Shown in pieces: positions 7,731 to 18,019 of a stretch of 64,000 bases of DNA. Each line of letters opens with the position of its first letter. The stretch's first letter is position 1. Source of the DNA: CAVVIO01 sp963748095 (GTDB lineage: Bacteria; Bacteroidota; Bacteroidia; Bacteroidales; UBA10428); the NCBI GenBank assembly GCA_963748095.1, contig CAVVIO010000044.1, positions 1 through 64,000 on the forward strand. The letters run 5' to 3'. Both the position numbers and the translations under genes were made by a program. The notes under the pieces are model-generated. The model saw nothing but the letters and a program-made list of their open reading frames with translations. It did no database searches and was not told where the DNA came from.

Positions 7731-8576
7731 CTATTCAGTGACCTTATTACCCAATACTGAAAGCATTTTCTCACCATACCGTTTCCCCAATATCCGGTAT
7801 CCTTCTGCAGTGAAATGCAAATGATCGAATTTAGAAGCACAACCCTCGGAAGAAATGACATACGAATTAGGGATCACTTCGGGAAGTGTTGCTATGATTG
7901 AATTCATACTGGCACAGGCGCCTCCCTGTTTTGCATCCACCAGCTCGCCGGCAAGCAGCGGAACCTTTTCGGGATTCAGGTTCAGATCTTTCATCAGGTT
8001 ATCGTATACAACTTTTACTTTCTTTGTCCACAGCGTATCATTTGTATTCGACTCGCCCTGATGCAGCAAAATTCCCTTGATCACCCCGTCTTTCTGAGCC
8101 AGTTTGGCCATCTCAACAAGCCTGCCGTAAGGGTTTCCGTCGTATTCGTTAATCATATTGATCATCCACGAAGGAGCAGTTTCAACATACGACTGATAAT
8201 GATCCTTGTCGAACAGTTCAATTTTACATCCGCCAACAGCAACATCAATTACACCTATCCGGATATTCTCCGGAAGGCTGTCCACCAGGGTCCTGCCAAA
8301 ATAATCGGCCGGGGTAAGTCCCGTATGGCACCTGCACAAAGGAGGCACGGCCGTGTACCAATGTCCCATGGTTCTGCCCAGATTCGGACAATTAACGGCT
8401 TCCATCACTTCAAAACGACCATTCACTGTGGTGTCCTGAGGTTCAATTCTTGCATTACCTTCCATGTTTGACTGTCCGAAACACAGAAAAATGTAAAAAT
8501 TCGGATCCTGTGAAAAAGTATTCATGTTAACTAAAAGTAATCCTATAAATAAGAATAATCCATGTTTTATTTTCAT
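7731..8576 (-). CDS. CE6-type acetylxylan esterase / sialate O-acetylesterase-like SGNH hydrolase
   Basis: This 281-aa protein has a signal peptide (residues 1-22). SGNH motifs are in order: FGQSNMEGN with the nucleophile Ser (about residue 36), a Gly block in DVAVGGCKI, HQGESNTND (about residue 172), and the C-terminal DHLHFTAEGYRILGKRY carrying the catalytic Asp/His. This is the CE6 / DUF303 layout. Members remove O-acetyl groups from xylan or other sugars. Placed at the distal end of the PUL with arabinofuranosidases, it probably deacetylates the polymer or its oligosaccharides in the periplasm. It lies 20 bases downstream of the GH51 gene, so they are co-transcribed. Confidence 0.88.
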   Translation of the reverse strand: MKIKHGLFLFIGLLLVNMNTFSQDPNFYIFLCFGQSNMEGNARIEPQDTTVNGRFEVMEAVNCPNLGRTMGHWYTAVPPLCRCHTGLTPADYFGRTLVDSLPENIRIGVIDVAVGGCKIELFDKDHYQSYVETAPSWMINMINEYDGNPYGRLVEMAKLAQKDGVIKGILLHQGESNTNDTLWTKKVKVVYDNLMKDLNLNPEKVPLLAGELVDAKQGGACASMNSIIATLPEVIPNSYVISSEGCASKFDHLHFTAEGYRILGKRYGEKMLSVLGNKVTE

Positions 8577-8595
8577 GCTGTTTTTGATTTAATGA

Positions 8596-10566
8596 TCATT
8601 GATCTTTTTTCTTTATTCTAATCACAGTTAGCGACATCGCCGGAGCTGTATACTCAAATTTTGGCTTTATCTGATAGGCTGTTTTTACCGGAATTGCATT
8701 TTTTGGATGATCGAAGGTGTTTTCAGCATCCGGATCACCGGTCAGCACTTCCTGTTCCGCATCCGCCGGAATCTTTTTAAATCGGGAAAGGTTAACCTTC
8801 ATATTTTTGGGAGTATCGCTGAAATTAACCATCTTCAGAATGATATCTCCTGTTTTACTGTCCTGCACACACGAAGCGGCCAGCATTGTATCATTTTCGT
8901 CTTTAGAAATAACCTTGTCGAAATAGTAATCCCCCTGGTTGGTCATGAACATTTTTTGCACATAATAATTGGGTGTCGGACAAATTTTGACATTGTCGAA
9001 AAAGATCATATCTGTATTCCATTGTGTGAAACCTTTTTTCGCAAGCAAGGGAGCATAAGACGCCATTTGTACCACATCGCCGTTGCGTTCGAGCGAGGTC
9101 ATGTAAGCAGCTTCTGCAATGGCATTACGCATTTTATTTCCCCAGGAAGCATATTCGCCGAGATAGACCCGGGAAGCTTTCCGGTTATAGGTATCGTACC
9201 GGTGTTGATTGGAGATGAACCATTCGGGGCTGGTATAATAATGTTCGTCAACAACCGGCACTTTTAATTCATTCGCCAGTTTCCAGCCTTTGTCAAAGTC
9301 TTCACCGCTATGAAACGGCCCTGCAGTTCCTACAACCGTAATTTCAGGATGTTTTTTCTTTACCGCCTCATCAATCATTCTGAAACGTTCCTGAAACTCA
9401 GGCGTCATTTTATCTTCGTTACCAATACCGATATATTCCAGATTAAAAGGAGCCGGATGTCCTGCAGCAGCACGTTTTGCACCCCAGGTGGAAGTAACCG
9501 GCCCGTTGGCCCATTCAATCAGGTTGAATACTTCCTGTATATACGCGGGCATCTGATCCATGGGAACGGCCCTTTGTCCGGTTCCCCCGATACGCCATGT
9601 CCCGCCGGAATTCTGGCAACTCACTGCAGCCGGTAAAATGGGCAGGGGTTTAGCCCCGATATCCTCGCAAAACTGGAAATACTCGTAGTATCCCAGGCCA
9701 ACCGACTGATGATACCCCCAGATATTTTTCTGTTCTTTTCGTTGCTCCATTGGCCCGATGGTGTTTTCCCACCGGTACATGTTTCCCAGTCCATCGCCAT
9801 GCACCAGGCAACCTCCCGGAAAACGGATGAATTTGGGTTTCATATCTGCCAGCATCTGTGCCAGGTCTGCACGCATCCCGTTCGGCCGGTTTTTAAAAGT
9901 TTTTTCGGGGAAAAGCGATATCATATCCAGCGCCAGTTTACCCTCCGTGATGGCCAAAACTACCAATGCTGCACTGTCGCAGTTTTCTGCCGGAGTAAGG
10001 GTTGCCGTATATTTTTTCCAGTCTTCCGACGAAGTTGAGATCGTGTCTTCAGCCAGTATTTTACCTTTACGGTTTTGTAAACTGACAGCCAAAGAAACCG
10101 GATCCTGTGAAAGCTGACGCGCAAACAACGATAAGTTGTATTGATCGCCTGCCCGTACGACGATGCCATCGAACCCAACGTTCTTTATTCCCACCCCGGA
10201 TTCACCGGTATACTTTGCTTCATGGCCTACATGCTCAACATCCAAAACAATATAATGGGGATTGTTGGGATGTATGGGAGCAGTTGTTTCCACCCCGATT
10301 TTTCCATACGAAAATCCCGGGGTAATATACTGCCAGAAGGAAAAAGGGTTCCATCCCTGATGGTCGGTAGGACTGTATTCAAAAGACCGGTTCTGAACCA
10401 GTTCTGCATACAATCCGCCATCGGCTGAATAATTGATATCCTCGAAGAACAATCCGAACAGATCGGGACTGATTTTTTTACCTCCCGGAGCTGTTTGGGC
10501 TATTGCTGTTGCCGAAACAAAAATAGTTATCCCTAAAAGCAGGGTGTATTTGAGTGTATTGAACAT
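8596..10566 (-). CDS. GH51 alpha-L-arabinofuranosidase with inserted carbohydrate-binding-like domain
   Basis: This 656-aa secreted protein has a signal peptide (1-23). LFGLFFEDINYSADGGLYAE opens the GH51 fold. Residues about 70-200 form a beta-rich CBM4_9-like insert. The TIM barrel follows with FIRFPGGCLVHGD, the acid/base Glu in YIGIGNEDK (about residue 390) and the nucleophile Glu in YLGEYASWGN (about residue 460). The C-terminal beta domain ends AMSLTVIRIKK. This is the longer eukaryote-like GH51 form, different from the 509-aa GH51 at 20845-22374. Expected reaction: release of terminal alpha-L-arabinofuranose. It is 77 bases downstream of GH127 in the same direction. Confidence 0.93.
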   Translation of the reverse strand: MFNTLKYTLLLGITIFVSATAIAQTAPGGKKISPDLFGLFFEDINYSADGGLYAELVQNRSFEYSPTDHQGWNPFSFWQYITPGFSYGKIGVETTAPIHPNNPHYIVLDVEHVGHEAKYTGESGVGIKNVGFDGIVVRAGDQYNLSLFARQLSQDPVSLAVSLQNRKGKILAEDTISTSSEDWKKYTATLTPAENCDSAALVVLAITEGKLALDMISLFPEKTFKNRPNGMRADLAQMLADMKPKFIRFPGGCLVHGDGLGNMYRWENTIGPMEQRKEQKNIWGYHQSVGLGYYEYFQFCEDIGAKPLPILPAAVSCQNSGGTWRIGGTGQRAVPMDQMPAYIQEVFNLIEWANGPVTSTWGAKRAAAGHPAPFNLEYIGIGNEDKMTPEFQERFRMIDEAVKKKHPEITVVGTAGPFHSGEDFDKGWKLANELKVPVVDEHYYTSPEWFISNQHRYDTYNRKASRVYLGEYASWGNKMRNAIAEAAYMTSLERNGDVVQMASYAPLLAKKGFTQWNTDMIFFDNVKICPTPNYYVQKMFMTNQGDYYFDKVISKDENDTMLAASCVQDSKTGDIILKMVNFSDTPKNMKVNLSRFKKIPADAEQEVLTGDPDAENTFDHPKNAIPVKTAYQIKPKFEYTAPAMSLTVIRIKKKDQ

Positions 10567-10643
10567 GTGTTGAAGTATAACTTATCTGTTGATCCTTTTT
10601 ATTATTGTCTATGGTATAAACTCATCCGGGTTAAACCGGTATT

Positions 10644-13049
10644 TTAATTCATAACTATGGAGTTTGCCTTTCTGGCTAAACGGATGTAATAAACCGCTCC
10701 TGCGGTATTCCCCGGAAGAGCCTGAAATTTCACATTGATGTGATCCTTCCCTTTTAGCATGGAATCCGGAATAGCATAAGTTACGTCAAAGAACTTGCTC
10801 CGGTTCCACTTGCCGGTATTGTTTTCGGTAATTAATTTCTCATCGTCTATGTAAATATCAAACTTCCTGCCGCCCCATTCAGCTCCCCAATAACGAACGA
10901 TTAAACACAATCCGGTCTCGGAATTTGTAGACATATTGTAACTGAAATATCCGTCGTTACGGGCATCCCGCCAAAACTCGTTCCGGTTGTTTCCTGTATT
11001 GGAGCCTTGTTTTTGCATGCCATGATCTGCTTCAGGTTGTTGTTCACCCGGGGCAACAAAATCAACAGTACGATTCTGAAGGTCCAGTTTTTCTTTTTCA
11101 AGTCCGGACAGTGAATCGAGATACGATTTATATTGATCAGAGGTAAGGGCCATCCAATATATCATGTACCTCGAATCGTAAATTCTATAAAAAGGTTCTA
11201 ACTCCACCTTCATGGGGTTGATCATTTTTACGTCCGGAATAGTATAAAAGAGTGGCTTATTCTTTTCGGGAACCAATTTATCGGCAACATCAGCAATGTT
11301 ATCATCAATAAGAACAGGCGCTTTGTCAACAGGAAGCATCTTCCCGCTTGGGATATGTCCCCAGCGACTGTCATCTGCAATCAGTCCTTTTAAGTCTTCA
11401 GTACCTGTTTTCGCTGCAAGTACAATGGGCCCGTGCAATATGGCGATATATTCCGGAACGTTTGGCAAATGTTCTATAGAATTGTGCATCGGCAATAAAA
11501 TCTGTACTTTATCACCGGCTTTCCAAATTCTGTCCACGGCAATATAAGATGACGGATGCGAAGTGTATGATACCGCTTTGCCATTGACTACGATTTTTAA
11601 AGCGCCGTCTTTCACCCATGACGGATAACGGATCATTAAGGTAAAATGCGATGTGCCTTCGGTTACGGTCAACCTGGTCTGCTCTTCATACGGGAATTTC
11701 GTTTCCTGCCTGATCTTTATCCCTTTATCCTTCCAGTTCAGTTCCGAAGCAACAAAAAGGTTTAAATACAATGAGTCGTTTCGGTGTGTATAAATAAACT
11801 CATTGTATTTACTGTGGTTTTCCATGCCGCTGCCCACACAACACCACATGGCTTCATTCGGGGCAGAATAAACTTTGTAATGACGCGGACGAACCGGTGT
11901 AAAGTAAACATACCCCCCGTTTTCCGGATTCTGGGTTGACAAAATATGGTTGTATACTGTTCTTTCGTAATAATCAACATATTTTTCCAAAGGATTAACC
12001 CTGAACAAATCCTCCGTTAACTTAAGCATGTTGTAGGAATTGCATGTTTCCGGACCCTCCACATCATCGATAAAATCGGTACATGAAGATTTACTGGGGA
12101 AAAATTCCCTTCGGCTGTTTCCCCCGAATGCCAGTGTTCGGTTTTCTGTTACGGTTTTCCAAAAGAAACTACCTGCTTCACCGTATTTTTTATCATGCGA
12201 AAGTTCCGCTATCCGTTCAAAACCAACAGCTTTAGGAACCTGGGTATTCGCATGCTTATTATCAAGATTATCACGATCAGACGCCATCGCATCCAGCAAC
12301 ATTCGATGTGAGAACCGTTTTGCTGTAGTCAGGTATTTTTCGTCTCCAGTCATTTCATAAGCATCGGCAAAAATTTCATTCATACCTCCATGTTCCGTAT
12401 CCAGCATTGATTGCATCTGGGTTTCTGACAAGGCAGAGGTAATATTGATCCCCCAATCGCAGAATTTTAAAAAAATACGTTTCGCCTCTTCATTACCTGC
12501 ATACAACCAGGCATCCCTTAATCCGGCATACATTTTATGCACGTTATACCAGGGTACCCATGCCGAACGATATGCGGCGAAATCTCCTTTTTGTAAGGTG
12601 CTCCAAATAACTTTGCTGTTGGGCACTCCGCCAACGTAACCAATTCCCCATTCAGGGTTATTTATGGTGTTTGCCTCCTGGCAGGCTTTGAGCTCTGAAA
12701 TTATATATTCCAGACGTTTTTTACATTCAGCATTACCGGTAGCCGCATAATTCATTGCCATTGCCGATAAGTAATGCCCGCCTATGTGACCATCCAGCCC
12801 GGCCCAGTTTGTATAACTCTGCGCTTTTGCCGGCAACCCGGCTTCTTTCCGGTATGGGGCCAATAAACGGTCGACATCATACTTTAAGAGCGTTTGGATA
12901 TTAAGATCACGGGCATGTTTAAATGGCCCGTCCAGTAATTTCACATCTTTTAATGGAAATTCATTGGAATAAAGCCTTTCCTGCGCATGAATCTTAGTAT
13001 TCATCCAGAAGATGGAAACAAGAATATTTAAAATCAAAAACTTTTTCAT
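10644..13049 (-). CDS. GH127 beta-L-arabinofuranosidase
   Basis: This 801-aa protein has a signal peptide (1-22) and an (alpha/alpha)6-barrel family core. Zinc/catalytic residues are visible: Glu and Cys in VEGPETCNSYNMLKL (about residue 333) and the Cys pair in MWCCVGSGMENH (about residue 401), matching the Glu/three-Cys site of characterised GH127 enzymes, where a Cys is the nucleophile. Other family blocks are NWAGLDGHIGGHYLSAMAMN and MLDTEHGGMNEIFADAY. The last 150 residues form an extra beta domain common in Bacteroidota members. It should release beta-L-arabinofuranose, a rare linkage found in some arabinans, extensins and decorated xylans. It follows the GH43-CBM6 gene by 23 bases. Confidence 0.92.
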   Translation of the reverse strand: MKKFLILNILVSIFWMNTKIHAQERLYSNEFPLKDVKLLDGPFKHARDLNIQTLLKYDVDRLLAPYRKEAGLPAKAQSYTNWAGLDGHIGGHYLSAMAMNYAATGNAECKKRLEYIISELKACQEANTINNPEWGIGYVGGVPNSKVIWSTLQKGDFAAYRSAWVPWYNVHKMYAGLRDAWLYAGNEEAKRIFLKFCDWGINITSALSETQMQSMLDTEHGGMNEIFADAYEMTGDEKYLTTAKRFSHRMLLDAMASDRDNLDNKHANTQVPKAVGFERIAELSHDKKYGEAGSFFWKTVTENRTLAFGGNSRREFFPSKSSCTDFIDDVEGPETCNSYNMLKLTEDLFRVNPLEKYVDYYERTVYNHILSTQNPENGGYVYFTPVRPRHYKVYSAPNEAMWCCVGSGMENHSKYNEFIYTHRNDSLYLNLFVASELNWKDKGIKIRQETKFPYEEQTRLTVTEGTSHFTLMIRYPSWVKDGALKIVVNGKAVSYTSHPSSYIAVDRIWKAGDKVQILLPMHNSIEHLPNVPEYIAILHGPIVLAAKTGTEDLKGLIADDSRWGHIPSGKMLPVDKAPVLIDDNIADVADKLVPEKNKPLFYTIPDVKMINPMKVELEPFYRIYDSRYMIYWMALTSDQYKSYLDSLSGLEKEKLDLQNRTVDFVAPGEQQPEADHGMQKQGSNTGNNRNEFWRDARNDGYFSYNMSTNSETGLCLIVRYWGAEWGGRKFDIYIDDEKLITENNTGKWNRSKFFDVTYAIPDSMLKGKDHINVKFQALPGNTAGAVYYIRLARKANSIVMN

Positions 13050-13072
13050 AACAATTGATTTGTATGTCTTTA

Positions 13073-15049
13073 CTACTTTAGAAACTTTAAGGACTTTATA
13101 GTTATTGTCCCTTCTTTACCTGTTGGAAATTTTATAAAAATATCGTGGTGACCGGAAATATTTTTTACTGTTTTGGAAAAAGTTTTCCAGCTATCTTCGT
13201 CCCCTGTCGGACTAACAGGTATAGTTGCTATCAGCTTTCCGTCCTTTAAATCATCCAGCCAAATCTCAAGATTACCTTTAGCGATGGAGGAAGCCTCCAC
13301 CTCAACTGCTGATGGGGAGGTTTTTCCCAGTTCAACACCTGAAATCATAAACCAGCCACCATTGGAAGATGTATTGGTTACCACTTTCCCGGATTCCTTT
13401 TTAATGGTTTTCACACCGTAATAATTGCTGTATCCGCATGCAAGAACAGAGGAATAGCCGTCTTTACAGACAAACAAGTCGAAATCGGCCGGTTTACCTT
13501 CAGCAAACAAACCCACACTTGTGCCTACCCATGAGTTAAAGCTGGGCTGGGCCTTATCGAGGTTTACCACATTGATCGGAGCGCCCAATGAAATCCATTT
13601 ATTGCCATCATTGCTGTAATAACCTGTTAAATTGTGTTCGTTTCTCTCCAGTTTTAACCATACTGTATTGCCAAACTGATTTTCTGCACTGCGGGTTTCT
13701 TTTTCAAAATTGAAAATGATTTTTTTACCCTCATCGTAGCCTGTGTATAATCTGACAACAACCTTTTGATTTCCGTTGGTAAGATAAATTCCGGCCTTCG
13801 CTGTTGAATCGGTTGCATTCAGATCAACACGGGTAACAGCAGTATAATAATGGTCGGTTTCTTTTTGGACCACGTGCGTACGGGTACTGTCAGGTGTGAG
13901 TCTTATCCAGCCTTTTCGTTGGGATAACGAATAATTGTCTGCTGCTTTTTTGGTTAAAAAATGCCAGTTGGCGCTTAAAGAATCAGCATCAAAATAATCA
14001 CTCTGGACACTTCTCCATAAAATTCCCGATTGCGGAAGGTTCGGCTTCACTGAAGGTTGTGTCGTCGGAGCCATTCCCCACGGACGATCTCCTTCCCAGA
14101 TTACCTGGTAAAGCGAAGTCTGACGTCCAAGGCCCGACCAGTCATCCGGGCCGTATTTCTCATAACTCTGTGCAATGGTCCACCAGGTTCCATCAGCCAG
14201 TTGAATGGGAGCCGACATGTGGTTCGGGCGGCGGAAACCAACATTAGGATCGGTAACGGGTTTGAAGAATTCACCCAATCTTTCCCATTTTGTTGAATCG
14301 GATGTCAGTTCTTTGGTTCTTAATACATATTGACCGCCTGTAACATCACCTGCAGGAAAATAGAAGTAATATCCGTTGTGTTTACACATTACAGGTCCTT
14401 CTGCCCAACTGTATTGCAGTTTTGCATTAATCCAGTCGAGGTTTATTACGGTGCCGGTTAATTGGCCATCTCTCCCAATTTCCTGTACACGATTCACTTT
14501 CTGTCCGTTTTTAATAACCATGTATGGTTTGCCATCATCATCAACAAAAATGGAATTGTCGTAACCAAGCGGGCCTGTCACCGGATTCGTTTTTACCTCA
14601 ACAGGATCGGACCACGGACCGTAAGGAGAATCAGCCTTGCAAAACCATTGTCCGCCGGCAGAAAAATAAATCCAGTAAGAGCCGTAAAAATAAGTGATAG
14701 CTCCCTGCCAGATACCTCCTGAAGGGCGGTCGGCAACCCATCCTGCCTTTGATGCAGGTAATACCCTGCCTATAATTTCCCAATGAACCAGGTCCTTGGA
14801 ATGGTAAATGGGCATATAGGGATTAAAATGGAAGGAAGAACCGCATTCATAGAAGTCATCACCCACTTTCAGCAAAGTAGGGTCAGGATGATCCCCTGGT
14901 AATACCGGATTGACATAAGTTTTTACTTCCTGGTAAAAAGATTTATCATCACTTTTTTGGGCTAGTGTATAAGTTGATTTCAGTGTTATAACACTTATCA
15001 ATCCCAAAACGATATAAAAATAGTTTAGTTTTCTTTCTTGAGTCTTCAT
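13073..15049 (-). CDS. GH43 glycosidase with C-terminal CBM6
   Basis: The start is placed at ATG 15049 (MKTQERKLNYF plus a hydrophobic signal segment); an upstream in-frame ATG at 15079 would add ten unlikely residues. The five-bladed propeller is recognised by NPVLPGDHPDPTLLKVGDDF (base Asp), GYDNSIFVDDDGKPYMV and SWAEGPVMCKHNGYYF (acid Glu, about residue 235). A beta-sandwich follows to about residue 520. The tail (VEVEASSIAKGNLEIWLDD ... GHHDIFIKFP) is a CBM6-type module. Likely role: removal of xylose or arabinose from xylan or oligosaccharides. The subfamily cannot be assigned safely by eye. Confidence 0.9.
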   Translation of the reverse strand: MKTQERKLNYFYIVLGLISVITLKSTYTLAQKSDDKSFYQEVKTYVNPVLPGDHPDPTLLKVGDDFYECGSSFHFNPYMPIYHSKDLVHWEIIGRVLPASKAGWVADRPSGGIWQGAITYFYGSYWIYFSAGGQWFCKADSPYGPWSDPVEVKTNPVTGPLGYDNSIFVDDDGKPYMVIKNGQKVNRVQEIGRDGQLTGTVINLDWINAKLQYSWAEGPVMCKHNGYYFYFPAGDVTGGQYVLRTKELTSDSTKWERLGEFFKPVTDPNVGFRRPNHMSAPIQLADGTWWTIAQSYEKYGPDDWSGLGRQTSLYQVIWEGDRPWGMAPTTQPSVKPNLPQSGILWRSVQSDYFDADSLSANWHFLTKKAADNYSLSQRKGWIRLTPDSTRTHVVQKETDHYYTAVTRVDLNATDSTAKAGIYLTNGNQKVVVRLYTGYDEGKKIIFNFEKETRSAENQFGNTVWLKLERNEHNLTGYYSNDGNKWISLGAPINVVNLDKAQPSFNSWVGTSVGLFAEGKPADFDLFVCKDGYSSVLACGYSNYYGVKTIKKESGKVVTNTSSNGGWFMISGVELGKTSPSAVEVEASSIAKGNLEIWLDDLKDGKLIATIPVSPTGDEDSWKTFSKTVKNISGHHDIFIKFPTGKEGTITIKSLKFLK

Positions 15050-15143
15050 CTGTTTATCTTTTGTAAAAAAATATATCAATTAAGTAAAATAAATACCGGG
15101 GTAATACTGAAAAGATTTTCCTGCTTTTCTGAATACCCGTTAA

Positions 15144-17060
15144 TTATTTAAAAAGCAGCTGGGCAAAATGATAAAGATCGTTCCTCCAAACCGGCCAGGT
15201 GTGTCCTCCGGGATAATCGTAATAGGTGTATTTAATTTTCATATCACCGAATTTTGCAAGCATTGCCTGACAATTATTATAAGCAATATCTTCCTTGCCC
15301 CCTATGGAAACCCAGAATTGTTTTAGATTGCCGTTTATCATGTCAACATGATTTTTCATAAACTCGTATTGAGAATTGGCAAGATCTTTTTGCATCGGCT
15401 GAATCCAACCCGAACTGAATACTCCCAGGTATGAAAACAGGTTGGTATTATTTACACCAACATAAAGGGTTTGAATACCTCCCATTGATAATCCGGCAAG
15501 GGCCCGGTCATTTGATTCCGTTTTAACCCGGTAGTTTTTCTCTACAAACGGAATTACGCATTGTTTCAGCTCAGCTTCAAAAACTTTTAAAACATCTTCG
15601 CCAAAGGAATTTAATGGAATATTCCCGTCGACCATAACAATAAGCATGGGAACTGCTTTCTTTTCGGCAATTAGATTATCCAGGATCAGATTTGTTTTCC
15701 CCTGTGTCGCCCAACCGCTTTCATCCTCGCCGCCTCCGTGAAGAAGATATAATACCGGATATTTCTCACTACAGTTTTCATCATATCCGGGAGGGGTGTA
15801 CATATAAAACCGGCGCCAGCTATTTGTTACTGTTGAATAATAGTTTTTAATTCTTATATCTCCGTGCGGTACGTTTTTAATTTCATAGTATCCGTCACCT
15901 TTAAAGGGAACCTCGAAACCACTGGCCATACGCCCCATACCGTAGAATGTTTCGCTGGCAGGATCGGCTACTGCCACGCCGTCAATAATCAGCGAATAAT
16001 AATGAAAGCCTTCGCTTAATGAATCGGTAGTTACTTCCCAAACACCTTCACTATTTTTCACCATGTCGTATTTTTTTCCTAAATCGAGCTGAACCTTTTG
16101 TGCTTCGGGCGCTTTAATGCGGAATACTGCCCTGCCATCAGGCTGAATCTGCGGATATTTAGCCCTTCTGACATTCGTTTCAGCCGGACGTCCGGCATCA
16201 CTGATTTTATCAAATGTTGAAGTGTCAACAGGTTTAAACAATAGTTGTGAGAACATGTACAGGCTGTTTTTCCAGACATTCCAGTCATGATAGCCATGAT
16301 CGACATAATAAATATGTGGAACGTCGTTAGCCTTCAGATAATCATGAGTACGTTTGCTGAAAGTGATCAGTCCGTCTTTATCGCCACACGAAATCCAGAG
16401 CAGTTTCAGTTTTTTCTTTGCTTCTTCGGGATTAGGCAGCAACTCCTTCGGTTCTTTTGTATTGGGTGCCGATGAAAATCCGCCTACCCAGGCAAACTCA
16501 TCCAGGTTTCCAAGTCCAAAATTCAGCGACTGGCCTCCACCCATCGACAAACCGGCGATAGCCCTGTGTTCACGGTCTTTTATCACCGGATACTTCTTTT
16601 CTATGAAAGGAATCAGATCGTGAAGCAGATCTTTTTCAAACGTTGCAAATGCCTCCACCTTATCTTTCGCAAAAATATTTCCCACGGCGCGGTCATCTTT
16701 CATGGCTCTGCCATTGGGCAATACCACAATCATCGGTTCGATTTTATTTTCTGCATACAGGTTATCGAAAATCACCTCGGGATGACCATTAGTAAACCAC
16801 TCCTTTTCGTCGCCGCCAATGCCGTGCAATAAATAAAGCACAGGGTATTTTTTATCTTTTGAATAACCCGGAGGGGTGTAAATAAGCGCCCTTCGATCGG
16901 TACCAACAGTTTTTGAATGATAGGTAATCGTATCGATTTTCCCGTGGGGAATACCGGGTTGTACAATATCAAAACCCGCCGGAGCCGGTGTTATTGTATT
17001 TTGACTAAATGCAAGTACGCTAAACAGCGCCATTGAGAAGGCGAAAATTAATTTTTTCAT
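15144..17060 (-). CDS. Tandem CE1 esterase (feruloyl/acetyl esterase, two catalytic domains)
   Basis: The 638-aa secreted protein (signal peptide 1-19) carries two complete esterase-D-like alpha/beta hydrolase domains. Domain 1 has YTPPGYSKDKKYPVLYLLHG, the nucleophile in AGLSMGGGQS (about residue 173), Asp in SCGDKDGL and His in DHGYHDWNVW. An Ig-like E-set domain (CBM48-like, about 285-380; FRIKAPEAQKVQLDLGKKYD) follows. Domain 2 has YTPPGYDENC, AGLSMGGIQT (about residue 523), GGKEDIAY and GGHTWPVW. Both triads look intact. Family CE1 members cleave ferulate or acetate esters on arabinoxylan. Two domains may act on different esters. It sits in the GH3-GH43 block of the PUL. Confidence 0.9.
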   Translation of the reverse strand: MKKLIFAFSMALFSVLAFSQNTITPAPAGFDIVQPGIPHGKIDTITYHSKTVGTDRRALIYTPPGYSKDKKYPVLYLLHGIGGDEKEWFTNGHPEVIFDNLYAENKIEPMIVVLPNGRAMKDDRAVGNIFAKDKVEAFATFEKDLLHDLIPFIEKKYPVIKDREHRAIAGLSMGGGQSLNFGLGNLDEFAWVGGFSSAPNTKEPKELLPNPEEAKKKLKLLWISCGDKDGLITFSKRTHDYLKANDVPHIYYVDHGYHDWNVWKNSLYMFSQLLFKPVDTSTFDKISDAGRPAETNVRRAKYPQIQPDGRAVFRIKAPEAQKVQLDLGKKYDMVKNSEGVWEVTTDSLSEGFHYYSLIIDGVAVADPASETFYGMGRMASGFEVPFKGDGYYEIKNVPHGDIRIKNYYSTVTNSWRRFYMYTPPGYDENCSEKYPVLYLLHGGGEDESGWATQGKTNLILDNLIAEKKAVPMLIVMVDGNIPLNSFGEDVLKVFEAELKQCVIPFVEKNYRVKTESNDRALAGLSMGGIQTLYVGVNNTNLFSYLGVFSSGWIQPMQKDLANSQYEFMKNHVDMINGNLKQFWVSIGGKEDIAYNNCQAMLAKFGDMKIKYTYYDYPGGHTWPVWRNDLYHFAQLLFK

Positions 17061-17109
17061 ATTCCGTTATTTCATTTACACATTATAAAGTTAAAGTCTG
17101 TTTTAAAAT

Positions 17110-18006
17110 TTATTTACTACTGATCCAGTTTGAGTCTTTCATCCACTTGAACAAAGGATCCATCCAGCCTTCATGCTTAAATACAAAGCCATGCCCGCCT
17201 TTCGGGTAAATATGCATCTCAACCGATACATTGTGATGTCTCAGCTTTTCGAAATATACAATGCTGTTATCCACATCAACCAGTTTATCGTCGGCTGCCT
17301 GTGTAATATAGGCTGGCGGAGTGTTTTTATCCACTTGTAATTCATTCGAAAAAAGATCAATATCTTCTTTCGAAGGATTCCTGCCCAGCAGCTTTGTTCT
17401 TGAATCGAGATGTGTCAAACTATCCTGCATACTTATTACCGGATACACCACAATCTGAAAATCGGGACGAAGACTGGTATTATTGCTGTTTTCAATGTAC
17501 GATTTTTTGTAATGAGTGGCTTCTGTTGCAGCCAGATGCCCTCCGGCAGAAAAACCCATTATCCCAATCTTGTCTGGATTGATTCCCCACCGGGAAGCAT
17601 TTTCCCGCACAACTTTAATAGCCTGCTGAGCATCCTGCAAAGGCCCTATCTTCTTATCCACCATGGTAGAATCGTCAGGAAGCCTGTATTTAAGCACAAA
17701 AGCGGCAACCCCATGTTTAGCAAATTCTTTCGCGGTCGACACTCCTTCTCCCTGGTAAACCAGTACGCTGTAACCACCGCCCGGGCAAATGACAACGGCT
17801 GCTCCTGTAGCTTTTTCTTTTTCAGGAAGAAATATTTCAAGGGTAGGTTTCGTCACCCCCCTGTACATTCCGGAAAAATACGTTTCTTTTATGCCGCTTT
17901 CTTTTGAATTTGGGACAGCTCCCGGGTATAAACTGATTATTTCCTGGGATTGTGAAGTAAATGCAACGATGAACGACAATATAAAAGAAAATGCCAGGTG
18001 TTTCAT
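17110..18006 (-). CDS. Secreted alpha/beta-hydrolase esterase
   Basis: The start is set at ATG 18006 (MKHLAFSFILSFIVAF is a clear signal peptide). An upstream in-frame start at 18099 lies inside the GH3 gene and is not needed. Motifs: the oxyanion-hole block VVICPGGGYSVLVYQGEG, the nucleophile elbow MGFSAGGHLAA (about residue 160), Asp in QAADDKLVDVDNS and His in PKGGHGFVFKH. It resembles the BD-FAE / acetyl-esterase group common in plant-polymer PULs. Acetyl or feruloyl ester cleavage is likely; substrate is not readable from sequence. It follows GH3 by 13 bases, so the two are co-translated from one mRNA. Confidence 0.85.
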   Translation of the reverse strand: MKHLAFSFILSFIVAFTSQSQEIISLYPGAVPNSKESGIKETYFSGMYRGVTKPTLEIFLPEKEKATGAAVVICPGGGYSVLVYQGEGVSTAKEFAKHGVAAFVLKYRLPDDSTMVDKKIGPLQDAQQAIKVVRENASRWGINPDKIGIMGFSAGGHLAATEATHYKKSYIENSNNTSLRPDFQIVVYPVISMQDSLTHLDSRTKLLGRNPSKEDIDLFSNELQVDKNTPPAYITQAADDKLVDVDNSIVYFEKLRHHNVSVEMHIYPKGGHGFVFKHEGWMDPLFKWMKDSNWISSK

Positions 18007-18019
18007 ATTGTAAATTTTA

